Below are positions 25,933 through 36,066 of a stretch of 64,000 nt of DNA, piece by piece (the stretch's first letter is position 1; every line of letters starts with the position of its first letter). A program made the position numbers and the translations under genes. Under the pieces are notes generated by a model. The model was not told where the DNA came from and ran no database searches. It saw only the letters and a program-made list of their open reading frames with translations. Origin of the DNA: Nitrospiraceae bacterium (GTDB taxonomy: Bacteria > Nitrospirota > Nitrospiria > Nitrospirales > UBA8639); contig JACKFF010000005.1 of NCBI GenBank assembly GCA_020632595.1, positions 186,001 to 250,000 on the forward strand. Direction: 5' to 3'.

Positions 25933-26130
25933 TCATAAAATAACGGAATTTTTGTGAATGTTTGGGAGCCTTGAAAGGGTCGTTGGGCAAAGAGTGCCTC
26001 CTGCATCGGCAAGTTGGTCCTCAATAAAAAACGCATCCCGAATCCTGACGCCCCATAAATCCTGAGGCAATCCGTCTTCCCCTGGTCCCTGACTGTCCTC
26101 CTCATCCGGTGCCAAAGGTTGCCAGACCAT
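25933..26130 (-). CDS. Small hypothetical protein, weak
   Basis: 65-codon frame upstream of the ZorA-like gene on the same strand, with protein-like composition (MVWQPLAPDEEDSQGP..., IRDAFFIEDQLADAGG). An alternative overlapping minus-strand frame (25836-26237) looks less natural. No family recognised and no convincing RBS; it may be a fragment of a lost gene. Confidence 0.3.
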   Translation of the reverse strand: MVWQPLAPDEEDSQGPGEDGLPQDLWGVRIRDAFFIEDQLADAGGTLCPTTLSRLPNIHKNSVIL

Positions 26131-26328
26131 TGGTTTTGTTGATGTTCAAGGGGTTCACGCATGTTCATGATTATGGGAACCCGCAAGGAAAAAATTCTTT
26201 TAGATGCGTGATAGAGCCAATGGGTTTGACCCTTCATCTAAATGGCGTACAATACCTCCACGATTCCGGCCAAGCTTCTCTGCTGAAGGCCATTTTGACG
26301 GAAGAAAGAGGAGAGAAAAGGAAGAAAG

Positions 26329-29300
26329 ATGGAGGCTGATAGAACCACCACACCCACTATCCTTGTTGTGGATGACGAGGTGGACATTTGTCTGGCTTTG
26401 AGGGATCTGCTGGAAAGTGAAGGGTATAAAGTTGAGACAGTGGAGACCGGAAGCGAAGCGTTACGTCGAGTGTCCCCCGTTCATTCCTATAGTGCCGTCA
26501 TCCTGGATTTAGGTCTGCCTGACCTTGATGGGCTGATTGTCCTTCAACGGCTGTACGGGCAGGATCCCACCCTTCCTGTGGTCATTCTTACGGCGCATGG
26601 CGATCAAAAGGAAAAAATCCTCACTCTGCAACATCATGCATATGCCCACCTGATCAAGCCCTATGACCGGCAAGAGGTGATTGAGATGGTGCATCGCGCG
26701 GTTGCAGCCAAGAATTTGACCTGGAAGGCCGCGCAGGCGGAAGAGGCGCTCACCTCCAGTGAATCGAAACGTCAGCTCGAACAGCAACGCACGCAAGCCT
26801 TGCTTTCCGAAAGTGAGCAACGACTGACGTTGGCCTTGAAGGCAGGAAATATGGGGATTTGGGACTGGCATATTCCAACCGGACAACTTATCTGGTCGGA
26901 GGAAGTTGCCGGGCTCTTCGGGTTAGCGCACGGGATGCTTGATGAAACATTTGAGGCTTACGAAAACTGCATTCATCCTGATGATCGCCCGATGCTTAAA
27001 GACATCATTGGGAGAACGCTTAAGAACGGGGCGCCTTACGAAGTCGAGCATCGAATCGTGTGGCCCACGGGGGAGGTCCGGTGGGTTGCTTGCAAGGGGC
27101 AGGTTGTTAAAAATCAGGATGGTCTCCCCCAACGAATGCTCGGCATTGTTCAAGATATCACCATCCGAAAACAGGCAGAGATCCATTTGCAGGACAGTCA
27201 ACGATTTTTGACCTCCATTGTGGATAATCTTCCGCATATGATTTTCGTAAAAGATGCCAAAGATCTCCGCTTTATCCGCTTCAATCAGGCCGGAGAAGAG
27301 CTCATTGGCTATTCCAAGGAAGCGATGATCGGGAAGACTGATTACGATTTTTTCCCCAAATCGGAAGCAGACTTTTATACCAGTAAAGATCGAGAAGTCT
27401 TACTAGGTAAAACCCTGATTGATATCCCCGAGGAAGTGATTCACACCCAATTTCAGGGGACACGGTACCTGCATACCAAAAAAATACCGATCTTAGATGG
27501 TCAGGGAACCCCTCAATATCTTTTGGGAATTTCGGAAGATATTACTGAGCAGAAACAGGCGGAATTGGAACGGACAGAACGTGAAACCCTGTTACAACTT
27601 ATTTTTGAAATGGGGCCGGGTTGCATTAAACGAGTTGCCGCCGACGGAACGCTGCTCCACATCAATCCTGCGGGTTTGGAATTAATCGAAGCGACAAATA
27701 CCGATGACGTGCTTGGACGTTCCGTCTTTGACCTCGTCGTGCCTGAGCATCTGGATGCCTTTAAGCAGATGCATCATGAGGTGATACAGGGGAAGAAACA
27801 GACCCTTCAATTTGAGGTCCAGAGCCTGAAAGGCACCAGAAGTTGGATCGAAACGTATGCGGTGCCATTCAAGAATCCCATCACGAATGAAGTGGAACAT
27901 TTGGCGGTCACACACGATATTACGGAACGGAAAAAGTCAGAGGAGCAGGCTCAGCAATTATCCCGGCAGAACGAACTGATCCTGTCCTCGGCTGGTGACG
28001 GGATCTATGGATTGGATCTACAAGGTCGGACGACTTTTGTGAATCCCGCTGGGGCAAAAATGTTGGGGTATGCGCCCCAGGAGCTCATTGGATCCTTTAT
28101 GCATGGAAGCGTCCATCATTCTAAGCCCGATGGTTCTCCCTATCCCAGTGAAGCCTGTCCTATGTATGCGGTCTATTCGGACGGCGTTATTCGTCAGGTA
28201 GAAGATGAAGTCTTGTGGCGCAAAGACGGCACCAGTTTTCCGGTGGATTATACCAGCACGCCAATTTGGCAGGATGGGAATCTGACAGGAGCGGTCGTCA
28301 CCTTTCGAGATATTTCCGAGCGAAAGCAAACGGCGGAAGCATTTAAAAAATCGAGAGAGGATTTTTTGACATTAGTCGATTCACTGGAGGGGATAGTATG
28401 GGAGTGTGAGTTCCCTTCTTATCGATTTACCTTTGTGAGTCAACAGGCCGAGCGCCTGTTGGGATATTCCATAGATGAATGGTTCGAGGAACCCGATTTT
28501 TTTTGCAATCGTCTCCATGGCTCCGATCAGAGCCGGGTAGTGGAATATTGCCGGGAAGCTACCCTCAGGAAAGAAAACCATGAATTAGAATACCGATTTT
28601 TCAAGAAGAACGGGGAGATGATCTGGCTGAGAGATTTGGTGACCGTGGTGGTAGAACATGATCAGCCTGTGAAATTGCGCGGAGTGATGTTTAATATTAC
28701 TCAGACGAAGCAGGCAGAGACCGTACTCCAGGAGAGTGAAGAACGTTTCAGACTCTTAAGTGAAGCCATTCCTCAGCAGGTATGGACGGCACGGCCTGAT
28801 GGGTCTTTAGATTATGTCAATCGACGGGTTCTCGAGTATTTCGGCTATCCCTTTGAAGAGATGATCGGTCATGGGTGGCAGCGGTTTCTGCATCCGGATG
28901 ATCTGCCTGGATGTCTGGATTGCTGGGCCCGGGCACGTGAAACCAACCAACCCTACGAAATCGAATTTCGGCTACTGCGGGGGGCAGACCATGCCTTCCG
29001 ATGGCATCTCGGGCGGGCTCTCCCTGTTTTAAATCCAGATGGGCAGGTGGTGAAATGGTTTGGATCCAACACGGATATCACTCAATTGAAACAGTTGGAA
29101 AATCAGGTTCGCCAATCTCAAAAAATGGAGGCCATTGGGACCTTGGCAGGTGGTATTGCCCATGATTTCAATAACATTCTTATGGCGATCATTGGCTATA
29201 CAGAACTTGCCAAACAGAGTGCCAGGGACAATGTCAGGGCACAAAAGAATCTTGATGAGGTGTTGGTAGCCGGGCAGCGCGCCAAGGAATTGGTTCAACA

Positions 29301-30246
29301 AATTTTGACATTTAGTCGGCAAACCGAGCAAATACAGCAGCCGCTTGACCTTCAAGTGTTGGTCAAAGAAGTTGGCAAATTCCTTCGTGCCACGTTCCCG
29401 GCGACCATCGAGATTCGTCAACAGTTCACTGAGGCGACCTCGATCATATTAGGAGATCCTATCCAAATGCATCAGGTGTTGATGAACCTGTGTGCCAATG
29501 CCGAATACGCCATGCGGGGAAGCGGAGGTCTTCTTGAATTGAAGTTGGAGCGTATGATAGGTGAACCTGATGGGATCGGCGCACATCCCGATCTAAAGGG
29601 AGGTGCCTATGTATGCCTGACTGTTCGAGATACGGGAACGGGTATGACTCCGGATGTCGTCCAACGCATCTTTGATCCCTTCTTTACCACGAAGAGGGTC
29701 GGTGAGGGGACGGGAATGGGTTTGGCCGTGGTCCATGGAATCGTCATCAGTTATGGCGGTATCATTAAGGTGGAGAGTGAACCCGGGCGGGGAACTATTT
29801 TTCGCATCTATTTCCCGGAGATGGAGGCCGCGAATTTTCCAGAGGAACATTCTCCATTGCATCCAGAAGTGTTCATGGGCCGAGGGCATATTCTTTTTGT
29901 GGAAGATGAGGAGCCTCTTGCCAGGCTTGGGGAGGAGGCAATAAAGGGGTTGGGGTATGAAGTCATGGTGCGCACGAGCAGCATTGAAGCTCTGGAAGCT
30001 TTTCGGGCCGATCCATTTCGATTTGATGCGGTGGTAACAGATCAAACGATGCCGCATATCACCGGTGAAGCACTGGCGCGTCAATTGTTAGAACTCAGAC
30101 CCGACGTGCCTATTATCCTGTGTACGGGGTTTAGTCACAGTATGACCTCGGAAAAGGCCAAAGCCATGGGGATTCGTGCTTTTCTTTTAAAGCCGCTGTT
30201 GATCAAGGATCTCGCGTGGACTCTTCGGGAGGTTCTGAATTCATGA
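26329..30246 (+). CDS. Hybrid sensor histidine kinase: REC - multiple PAS - HisKA - HATPase - REC
   Basis: 1305 residues, apparently soluble. The N-terminal receiver (about 10-125) has phospho-acceptor D60 in VILDLGLPDLDG. About six PAS/PAC sensor domains occupy about 155-925, each ending in a PAC-like VxDITxRKxAE segment. The HisKA H-box GIAHDFNN has H945, the N-box is near 1054, and the G boxes are VRDTGTGM and GEGTGMGLAVVHG. The C-terminal receiver has acceptor D1238 in VVTDQTMP. Domain order suggests input from another kinase plus several small-molecule or redox signals, with internal phosphorelay. No output protein is adjacent. Start by RBS GAAGAAAG. Confidence 0.9.
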   Translation: MEADRTTTPTILVVDDEVDICLALRDLLESEGYKVETVETGSEALRRVSPVHSYSAVILDLGLPDLDGLIVLQRLYGQDPTLPVVILTAHGDQKEKILTLQHHAYAHLIKPYDRQEVIEMVHRAVAAKNLTWKAAQAEEALTSSESKRQLEQQRTQALLSESEQRLTLALKAGNMGIWDWHIPTGQLIWSEEVAGLFGLAHGMLDETFEAYENCIHPDDRPMLKDIIGRTLKNGAPYEVEHRIVWPTGEVRWVACKGQVVKNQDGLPQRMLGIVQDITIRKQAEIHLQDSQRFLTSIVDNLPHMIFVKDAKDLRFIRFNQAGEELIGYSKEAMIGKTDYDFFPKSEADFYTSKDREVLLGKTLIDIPEEVIHTQFQGTRYLHTKKIPILDGQGTPQYLLGISEDITEQKQAELERTERETLLQLIFEMGPGCIKRVAADGTLLHINPAGLELIEATNTDDVLGRSVFDLVVPEHLDAFKQMHHEVIQGKKQTLQFEVQSLKGTRSWIETYAVPFKNPITNEVEHLAVTHDITERKKSEEQAQQLSRQNELILSSAGDGIYGLDLQGRTTFVNPAGAKMLGYAPQELIGSFMHGSVHHSKPDGSPYPSEACPMYAVYSDGVIRQVEDEVLWRKDGTSFPVDYTSTPIWQDGNLTGAVVTFRDISERKQTAEAFKKSREDFLTLVDSLEGIVWECEFPSYRFTFVSQQAERLLGYSIDEWFEEPDFFCNRLHGSDQSRVVEYCREATLRKENHELEYRFFKKNGEMIWLRDLVTVVVEHDQPVKLRGVMFNITQTKQAETVLQESEERFRLLSEAIPQQVWTARPDGSLDYVNRRVLEYFGYPFEEMIGHGWQRFLHPDDLPGCLDCWARARETNQPYEIEFRLLRGADHAFRWHLGRALPVLNPDGQVVKWFGSNTDITQLKQLENQVRQSQKMEAIGTLAGGIAHDFNNILMAIIGYTELAKQSARDNVRAQKNLDEVLVAGQRAKELVQQILTFSRQTEQIQQPLDLQVLVKEVGKFLRATFPATIEIRQQFTEATSIILGDPIQMHQVLMNLCANAEYAMRGSGGLLELKLERMIGEPDGIGAHPDLKGGAYVCLTVRDTGTGMTPDVVQRIFDPFFTTKRVGEGTGMGLAVVHGIVISYGGIIKVESEPGRGTIFRIYFPEMEAANFPEEHSPLHPEVFMGRGHILFVEDEEPLARLGEEAIKGLGYEVMVRTSSIEALEAFRADPFRFDAVVTDQTMPHITGEALARQLLELRPDVPIILCTGFSHSMTSEKAKAMGIRAFLLKPLLIKDLAWTLREVLNS

Positions 30247-30560
30247 CTGGTCGAAAGGTAATTTCGTCGTTTCGGCCGGAGTGAAATTTCGTCCGGCCTC
30301 TGTTTGGGGCCTGATGAGTTCATTCACTAGATTAGTGGTGAGGTCCGAAATTCCCGTTTGAGGAATTTTTCTTCTTTCATCACCCTCACCAACAATTTTA
30401 TCTGCAGACGTGTCATCAGAAGCCTCACATTCGAAATGTGTGCTCAGCAACCATGTGCCTAGGGTGTTTCAGGGCTGTTGAAACACGCGACAGCGGACCT
30501 CTTTCCCATTCCGTTTTAACGCCGCATCCCGGCTCCACAGGCCATCCACCGTATGCCAAA

Positions 30561-30740
30561 ATCAGAATGGGAGTGAATTTGGGCTGTTCATGAAAATTCG
30601 ATTGTGGCGGAGTCCCAAGTCACTATATTGCATTTCTTTACATGCAGATCGTGAATGCATGCCAATTCAAGAAATAGGAGTTTGGTACTCAGAGTAAGAA
30701 ACATTTTTACCCGCGGGTTCCATTCGGTGCTTACGCCTCA
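30561..30740 (+). repeat. Diverged duplicate of promoter region (copy A)
   Basis: About 65 percent identical to 32036-32200. Both copies share GTTCRTGAAAATWCGATTG, a -35/-10 pair with 16-bp spacing, and a downstream segment ending near GCGGGTTCC. It may be a duplicated, zinc-regulated promoter at the edge of the zinc island. Confidence 0.6.
30586..30629 (+). promoter_or_regulatory. Candidate sigma70 promoter with operator-like element (A)
   Basis: TTGTGG at 30602-30607 and TATATT at 30624-30629 with 16-bp spacing, preceded and overlapped by GTTCATGAAAAT (30586-30597). ATGAAAAT is also one arm of the palindrome ahead of the fur-family gene. Confidence 0.4.
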
Positions 30741-31004
30741 AGGCATCTTCTTGAAAAGCGCTGAAGAGGTTCCATCGCGGACCAGCCTCCTCCAGACAGG
30801 CGCGAAGAGAAAAGCCAACCAAGCGAGAGTGCGCCTTCAGAAGGCTTCATTGAAAGGGTTTCCGTATTCGCTCTTCACAGCTTGCAGGTAGTGAACCATT
30901 CGTTCTGCCATTTTCCGGATGGAATGTGCGGCTGAAAAAGCATGACGCCCGAGTAACGTATTGGAGTTCGTATTGACATATGACCGTTTCTGCGAGGATT
31001 TGTC

Positions 31005-31259
31005 ATGAATGGTGAAGAGGTTATCGTTCAAGCGTTTGAACATGCCGTCAAAATGGCCCGTGATGTCACTCGACCGGCATATGAGTCCTTGCAATGGGCT
31101 GCGAAAGCCGAGGCCTATGCCTTTGCGCTCTGTCAATATTCCCGGGATTTAACCGGGCCGGGAGGATTCATGTTTTGGCACGAGCAAGCTCTTTCGGCGT
31201 ATCGCCTCGGTCGGCAACAACTGACAGAGCTGCGCAAGGAGTACAAAGAGGTGGGCTAA
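31005..31259 (+). CDS. Small hypothetical protein
   Basis: 84 residues (MNGEEVIVQAFEHAVKMARDV..., WAAKAEAYAFALCQYSRDL, LRKEYKEVG). The composition is protein-like and the frame lies downstream of promoter module A. GCGAGGATTT offers a weak RBS. No family recognised. Confidence 0.4.
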   Translation: MNGEEVIVQAFEHAVKMARDVTRPAYESLQWAAKAEAYAFALCQYSRDLTGPGGFMFWHEQALSAYRLGRQQLTELRKEYKEVG

Positions 31260-32587
31260 GCGTGGGCATGCCATGGAGGGATCCCTCGTCATATTGCCGC
31301 CTCAAACGGCCGCATTTATGGGGAGAAAAAGGAAAAGGATGGAATGAAGAACGGGAATACGAAGTGTTGGAAACGAACAAAGCCCGGATGCCGGTACGGC
31401 TCACCATCTGGAGTGGGTGGACTGAGAGGTCTGGATCTTGTCGAGCCCCCAAGGAGCATGAGTCGAAGTCTGCGATGGTTGCCATGAGCTGCTCCCTTGC
31501 GAAGGCTTTCGGTGACCACGCATTCTATGAAATCCTATGACGCAAACGGCGTGCGTGGGTCAGGATGGGGTTGCGTCAACTATGGAGTAAACTTTGGCCC
31601 GGGTATTTTCAGCAACAAGCAGAGGTTTTCAACGGTCAAAACATCTTCCAGGCGTCCTCACCTTCTCAGGTAAACCCTTCTTCTTCCTCCGGTGGTTCCC
31701 GGAATGAATCAGGAGAGCATCTGTTTGCTGAACTGCCACTCGTCATGACTTCCCTGCAGTAGAAGAAGCTGAGTAGGCCGGATGAGGCTCTCTCGGGCCG
31801 TAACTCGAGAAGCATGACGTGGAAAGTTCGTTGGGGAGAAGTGGCGAACACGTGAGCGGGTTCCGCGAAGCTCATCAAGCCTTCCCCCGTTTTCACCCGG
31901 AGAGCCAACCGCTTTGGCCGGATGAGAAGTCTGTATGTTTCCTCCACGCGAATCCTTTGCCTCACCCGAATTCCAACTGACGGATGCATTTTGATTGATT
32001 CAATAATTCTCTCGGCCATTCACCGGATGTCAACATCAGAATGTAAATGTTTTTGTACTGTTCGTGAAAATACGATTGAGGAGGATGGCCGACATCCTAT
32101 ACTAGGCTCCTTCAATTCCGGAGTGGGATGCATGGCAATTCAATCGATAGGAAGATAGGGCTCAGGGTAGGGTTCGTCCTTACCTGCGGGTTCCCCAGGG
32201 TGAAGGGTTCGGAATTGCAACCTCCTTTTCCTTTGCCCTGGCGAACTCCGAATTTTTCATCACCATTGTTGCGTAATCTTGGTTCTCGGTGTCGTGCCGG
32301 ATTCTTATTTCTTCCAGGCCATTTCAGCCTCATCGTCATCCGGGAGAGATATTCGGGAAGAATGGTGTGGGGAAATTTCCGCTTCCGAGTCCATATGTGC
32401 ATAGGGCACCAAAAGGCAGAGGCTGCTACCGACAAAAAGGCATGACAAGAAAGATTCTCGGGCATGCGAACGCACACCTACACGCGACCAGACTCAGGAT
32501 AAAGGAGTTCGTGTGGCGCAAAGTGTACAGGTAACAAAAAGAAATTCCGAGTTGTCCTCGCGTCTTTGTCAGCGATGCCAGGGCTAA
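31260..32587. other. Long region without supported gene
   Basis: About 1.3 kb with only short, unconvincing frames on both strands (for example 31666-32019 minus and 31565-31762 plus). It holds promoter module B (32036-32200). Likely decayed sequence at the left edge of the zinc island. Confidence 0.45.
32036..32200 (+). repeat. Diverged duplicate of promoter region (copy B)
   Basis: Partner of 30561-30740. TTGAGG at 32076-32081 and TATACT at 32098-32103 keep the same 16-bp spacing, and GTTCGTGAAAAT sits just upstream as in copy A. It lies ahead of the small CxxC protein gene at 32588. Confidence 0.6.
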
Positions 32588-32725
32588 ATGGTTCGGGAGT
32601 ATGATATGGATCGGTTTGACGTAAATTGCCTGTGGGGAAGCGGGTGGCGTTGCATAAATTGTGGTGCGGTGATTGATCCCGTTATGCACGTTCATCAGCA
32701 AATGGGGGAGCCCCTCATTCCCTGA
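32588..32725 (+). CDS. Small CxxC protein
   Basis: 45 residues: MVREYDMDRFDVNCLWGSG, then WRCINCGAVIDPVMHVHQQ. One CxxC pair plus an earlier Cys and HxH suggest a metal- or redox-active knuckle. No clear RBS, but coding character is good and it lies in the zinc-island leader, downstream of promoter module B. Function unknown. Confidence 0.5.
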   Translation: MVREYDMDRFDVNCLWGSGWRCINCGAVIDPVMHVHQQMGEPLIP

Positions 32726-33079
32726 TTGGCATGCTCATAACGGTGAAAACCGATCTGCCATGCTCCCTGGGGAGGTGCGTCTGCCTGGCGCACGGAACGG
32801 ACGGGCCGGACCAATTCCGGAAGAGAGGAGGTGGCGGCCGATCAAACGGCCCAATCCGGTTCGGGTGCCGGCGTAAGGATGGCCCCGACATGCTTCGACG
32901 GTCCGTTCATGGGAGAAAGACGATCTGAAATTCCTGAAATTTGACTGTTGATCAAATTTGTATTGAGGGATGTCTTCGGTCTTGTGTATTCGTCCATTGT
33001 GTTATTGAGTGAAAAGGGCATTGTGAATTGTTCGTGATGCGAACAGCGGTTTTTGGTCAACCTTGACGGGAGGAAAGTT
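32726..33079. other. Leader region of rpmG with inverted repeat
   Basis: No gene supported. Contains the 23-base inverted repeat at 32937-32959, a candidate operator for the ribosomal-protein genes that follow. Confidence 0.5.
32937..32959. promoter_or_regulatory. Inverted repeat upstream of rpmG, candidate Zur operator
   Basis: AAATTTGA, 7 bases, TCAAATTT: perfect 8-bp arms, AT-rich and Fur-family-sized (23 bp), 120 bases ahead of the L33 gene. Fur/Zur operators are AT-rich palindromes of about this length. The arms differ from those ahead of the fur-family gene, so the assignment is tentative. Confidence 0.4.
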
Positions 33080-33241
33080 TTGGCTAACACATCGACCCGA
33101 ATCGTGATTCGTTTGCGCAGCACCATGAGTTCCCATTGTTATTCGACCATGAAAAACAAACGGCATAATCCGGATCGTCTGGAATTGCGCAAGTACGATC
33201 CCATTGTCAGAAGGCATGTCCTGTATCGTGAGACCAAGTAA
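33080..33241 (+). CDS. rpmG: 50S ribosomal protein L33, zinc-independent form
   Basis: 53 residues from a TTG start chosen because GGGAGG sits 7 bases ahead. The sequence [18 protein letters not shown], then [21 protein letters not shown] and VRRHVLY, is the E. coli-type L33 without the two CxxC zinc knuckles (only one Cys). C-minus L33 paralogues replace the zinc-binding form under zinc limitation. First of five such back-up ribosomal genes in the window. Confidence 0.85.
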   Translation: MANTSTRIVIRLRSTMSSHCYSTMKNKRHNPDRLELRKYDPIVRRHVLYRETK

Positions 33242-33336
33242 GCTCACCGGTGCGTCGGATGGAGTCTTGGCACAAGACGGTGTGTTGGATGCGGGGCCTG
33301 CCAATCAAGAACGTACATGAATAAAAAGGAGGGATG

Positions 33337-33642
33337 ATGGCGAAAAAAAGTTGCATCATAAAAAATGAAAAGCGAAAAGAGGTTGTGAAGATGTATGCGG
33401 AACAGCGAGCGGCATTGAAATCGACGATCAGAAACCCTCGTTCGCCACTAGAGGTGCGGGAGAAGGCGCAACAGGCACTGCAGGCGCTTCCCAGAAATGC
33501 GAGTCCCACGCGGGTGCGCAATCGATGCCTGATTTCAGGTCGAAGCCGCGGGTATCTGCGGCGATTCGGGATGTCTCGCATCGACTTTCGCCTGTTGGCG
33601 TTAAAGGGCGAAATTCCCGGGGTGCAAAAATCAAGCTGGTAG
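33337..33642 (+). CDS. rpsN: 30S ribosomal protein S14, zinc-independent form
   Basis: 101 residues, the long S14 form without the CxxC-x(n)-CxxC zinc site: [18 protein letters not shown]..., [19 protein letters not shown] and [20 protein letters not shown]. Zinc-free S14 paralogues are classic Zur-regulated genes. Two adjacent ATGs (33334, 33337); AAGGAGGG fits the second. It follows rpmG and precedes the COG0523 GTPase by about 100 bases. Confidence 0.9.
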   Translation: MAKKSCIIKNEKRKEVVKMYAEQRAALKSTIRNPRSPLEVREKAQQALQALPRNASPTRVRNRCLISGRSRGYLRRFGMSRIDFRLLALKGEIPGVQKSSW

Positions 33643-33749
33643 AGGGCATGCCATGCTCAGATGACGAAGAAATCTCTTTCTTCATGAAACGAACATGGAG
33701 TCGATGGAGTGGGGATGCTGAGTAACCATATATGTGCAGGGAGGGCGTT

Positions 33750-34721
33750 ATGAAAACAGAGGAGCGCGCGCAGGTGCCCGTTACCGTCTTAACCGGATTT
33801 CTGGGCGCGGGGAAAACCACCTTATTAAACAGAATTTTGACCACGGAGCATGGCAAACGGGTCGCAGTGATCGTGAATGAATTCGGCGAGGTTGGGATTG
33901 ATAATCAATTGGTGGTCGGGGCGGACGAAGAGATTTTTGAAATGAATAACGGATGCATTTGCTGCACGGTCCGCGGGGATTTAATCAGAATCATCTCCAA
34001 CCTGCTTAAACGGAAAGAGCGGTTCGATTATATGGTCATTGAGACCACGGGGTTGGCTGATCCGGCTCCTGTCGCCCAGACATTTTTTGTCGATGACGAT
34101 ATGAAGCGCCGGCTGATGTTGGATGCCATTGTCACGGTGGTCGATGCGAAACATATCTGGGAACATCTGGATTCCAGTCCGGAAGCGAAGGAGCAAATTG
34201 CGTTTGCGGACGTGATTCTTTTGAACAAAATTGACCTGGTGGATGCGGCGGATGTCCAGCGTCTCGAGGATCGTGTTCGGGCAATCAACACCATGGCAAA
34301 GATTTACCGGACCCGGGACGCCCAGATTGAAGTGGACAGGCTTTTAAACGTGGGTGCCTTTGATCTTGGACGAAAACTGGAGATTGACCCAAACTTTCTG
34401 GGCGAAGAAGCTCACCAGCATGACCCCACGGTCTATTCGGTCTCGTTAACGGAAAAGGGGCAGGTGGATGAAGCGAGAGTGAATGATTGGCTGCAGGAGG
34501 TCCTGGCGGGAATGGGCACCGATATTTTCCGGATGAAAGGGATATTGGATGTGCAGGGGCAGGCTGAACGATTCGTCTTCCAAGGCGTGCATATGTTGTT
34601 TGATGGTCGTCCGGATCGCCCATGGACAGCCAGTGAAGCCCGAGGGAATCAGATGGTATTTATCGGCAGAAATCTCAATCGTGACAAGTTGCAGGAGGGG
34701 TTTCGAGCATGCCTCGTTTAA
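33750..34721 (+). CDS. COG0523 (CobW/ZNG1-type) GTPase 1
   Basis: 323 residues. Start at ATG 33750 after GGGAGGG. Walker [10 protein letters not shown] (about 15-23), the metal-binding [13 protein letters not shown] (about 69-81) with an intact CxCC, the ETTGLADP switch (about 99-106), NKID (about 155-158), and a C-terminal CobW_C domain ending NRDKLQEGF, with an HQHD patch before it. G3E GTPases of this family deliver metal ions; ZNG1/YeiR-like members serve zinc enzymes. First gene of a long plus-strand operon (33750-41752), overlapping the WD40 gene by 13 bases. Confidence 0.9.
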   Translation: MKTEERAQVPVTVLTGFLGAGKTTLLNRILTTEHGKRVAVIVNEFGEVGIDNQLVVGADEEIFEMNNGCICCTVRGDLIRIISNLLKRKERFDYMVIETTGLADPAPVAQTFFVDDDMKRRLMLDAIVTVVDAKHIWEHLDSSPEAKEQIAFADVILLNKIDLVDAADVQRLEDRVRAINTMAKIYRTRDAQIEVDRLLNVGAFDLGRKLEIDPNFLGEEAHQHDPTVYSVSLTEKGQVDEARVNDWLQEVLAGMGTDIFRMKGILDVQGQAERFVFQGVHMLFDGRPDRPWTASEARGNQMVFIGRNLNRDKLQEGFRACLV

Positions 34722-35773
34722 GTCGTCCGCGGTCTGCGGTCCGCTTGCTACCGGTCGGATCCTTTCAATTGGATGATTACATTAACGCTGTGAAGTTTTC
34801 TCCGGACGGAAGGCAACTGGCTGTGGGTGATGTGAGCGGGCAGGTTGTCGTGTGGGATGTGGTGCTTAAGCGTTTCGCCTCTCGTGCAGCAGGGCATCGG
34901 GGAGCCGTCCTGACGATGGGATGGCATCCCGATGGTCGGCTTCTGGGTACGGGAGGAGAAGATGGAGTGGGGCGAATCTGGAATGTAGGCACGGGGGAGG
35001 AGCTTGCGGTGCTCCCGGTCGGTGAGGGACAGGCATGGGTCGAGCATCTGGCGTGGGAGCCCGGTGGCCACCGCTTGGCGATGACGGCGGGAAAAATCTT
35101 GCAAATCGTGAGGTGGCCGGAAAATGGTGTGTGTCATGTTGAAGCCGAAATGGCCGGGCATGCCAGCACGGTCTCCGATATCTGTTGGCGCAGGGGGCAT
35201 CCTGGAGAAATCATCTCGTCATGTTTTGGCGGGGCAAAGCTTTGGGGTATGGGCGGGGAGCAGCCTCTCAAGACATTTTCTTATGAAGGAGCACTCCTGG
35301 CAGTGACCTTGAGCACGGATGGTCAATATCTTGCCTCAGGGAATTTAGACGGATCCGTTCATTTGTGGAGCACCGCCACGAATCAGCACTGGCACATGGC
35401 CGGCTATCCCTGCAAGGTCCGACATGTCGCATTTGATCCACAGGGAGACTATTTGTGGACCGTGGCCGGCCCTGATTTGGTTGCGTGGTCAGCCAAAAAA
35501 TTTGAGGGAACCAGCGGGCGTCTCTTCAGGGGACATCTTGGATGGATTCAGGGTATTGCCTGTCACCCCTGTCGATCGATTGTGGCGACGACGGGAGAGG
35601 ACGGATTACTTTGTCTCTGGCAGCCGAAAACCACAAAACCAATGCTGAGCGAGGAACTGAATGTGTCCGGCGGACTGTCCTGCGTGGCCTGGAGTCCGAA
35701 TGATTTGTGCATCGCGACCGGGTCGGACAACGGGATGGTGTCCCTGTTTTCTGTTGAAGGAGCGGGTGAATGA
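34709..35773 (+). CDS. WD40-repeat protein of the zinc operon
   Basis: 354 residues forming about seven WD40 blades, e.g. [27 protein letters not shown] (about 26-52), [52 protein letters not shown]. Presumably a scaffold that holds partner proteins, perhaps the GTPase encoded with it. WD40 genes recur next to COG0523 genes in zinc-responsive clusters, which supports a shared role but does not define it. Overlaps GTPase 1 by 13 bases and the next gene by 4 bases. No signal peptide, so it is cytoplasmic. Confidence 0.85.
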   Translation: MPRLSRPRSAVRLLPVGSFQLDDYINAVKFSPDGRQLAVGDVSGQVVVWDVVLKRFASRAAGHRGAVLTMGWHPDGRLLGTGGEDGVGRIWNVGTGEELAVLPVGEGQAWVEHLAWEPGGHRLAMTAGKILQIVRWPENGVCHVEAEMAGHASTVSDICWRRGHPGEIISSCFGGAKLWGMGGEQPLKTFSYEGALLAVTLSTDGQYLASGNLDGSVHLWSTATNQHWHMAGYPCKVRHVAFDPQGDYLWTVAGPDLVAWSAKKFEGTSGRLFRGHLGWIQGIACHPCRSIVATTGEDGLLCLWQPKTTKPMLSEELNVSGGLSCVAWSPNDLCIATGSDNGMVSLFSVEGAGE

Positions 35774-36054
35774 CGATGAATCTATTCGGGGGGCGACGCG
35801 GCATCGATCCGGATCAGGCTGACCGCATCAAATCGTGGTCGCGTTCAGCATGGGCCTTATCGGAAGAGACGACCGTGATGGTCACCGAATTAGAATGTCG
35901 CGAACCCGGCTGCCCTCCCATTGAGACGGTCATTGCCCTCCTGGAAGGGCCGGGAAAGACCACGCAATTCAAAATTCACAAAACAGCCGGTGATGTGACT
36001 CAGCGCGATGTGGAGGCGTTGATGAGGGGAGGTCATGATCACCATGGCGAATGA
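35770..36054 (+). CDS. Small conserved protein with ECREPGCPP motif
   Basis: 94 residues (92 from the second ATG at 35776). Motif VTELECREPGCPPIETVIALLEG (about 38-60) with two Cys five apart, then a strand-rich stretch FKIHKTAGDVTQRDVEALM and a His-rich end GGHDHHGE. The ECxEPGCPPxET motif looks like a conserved family signature, but the function is not known to me. Translational coupling to the WD40 gene (ATGA) implies a joint role. The C-terminal His cluster could bind metal. Confidence 0.65.
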   Translation: MTMNLFGGRRGIDPDQADRIKSWSRSAWALSEETTVMVTELECREPGCPPIETVIALLEGPGKTTQFKIHKTAGDVTQRDVEALMRGGHDHHGE

Positions 36055-36066
36055 GGGGCAGCGTCT

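Larger units (their letters stand above)
30247..31004. other. Intergenic region containing promoter module A
   Basis: No convincing gene in 757 bases. Bases 30561-30740 are homologous to 32036-32200 and contain a conserved promoter. Small overlapping frames on both strands are not supported. Confidence 0.5.
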
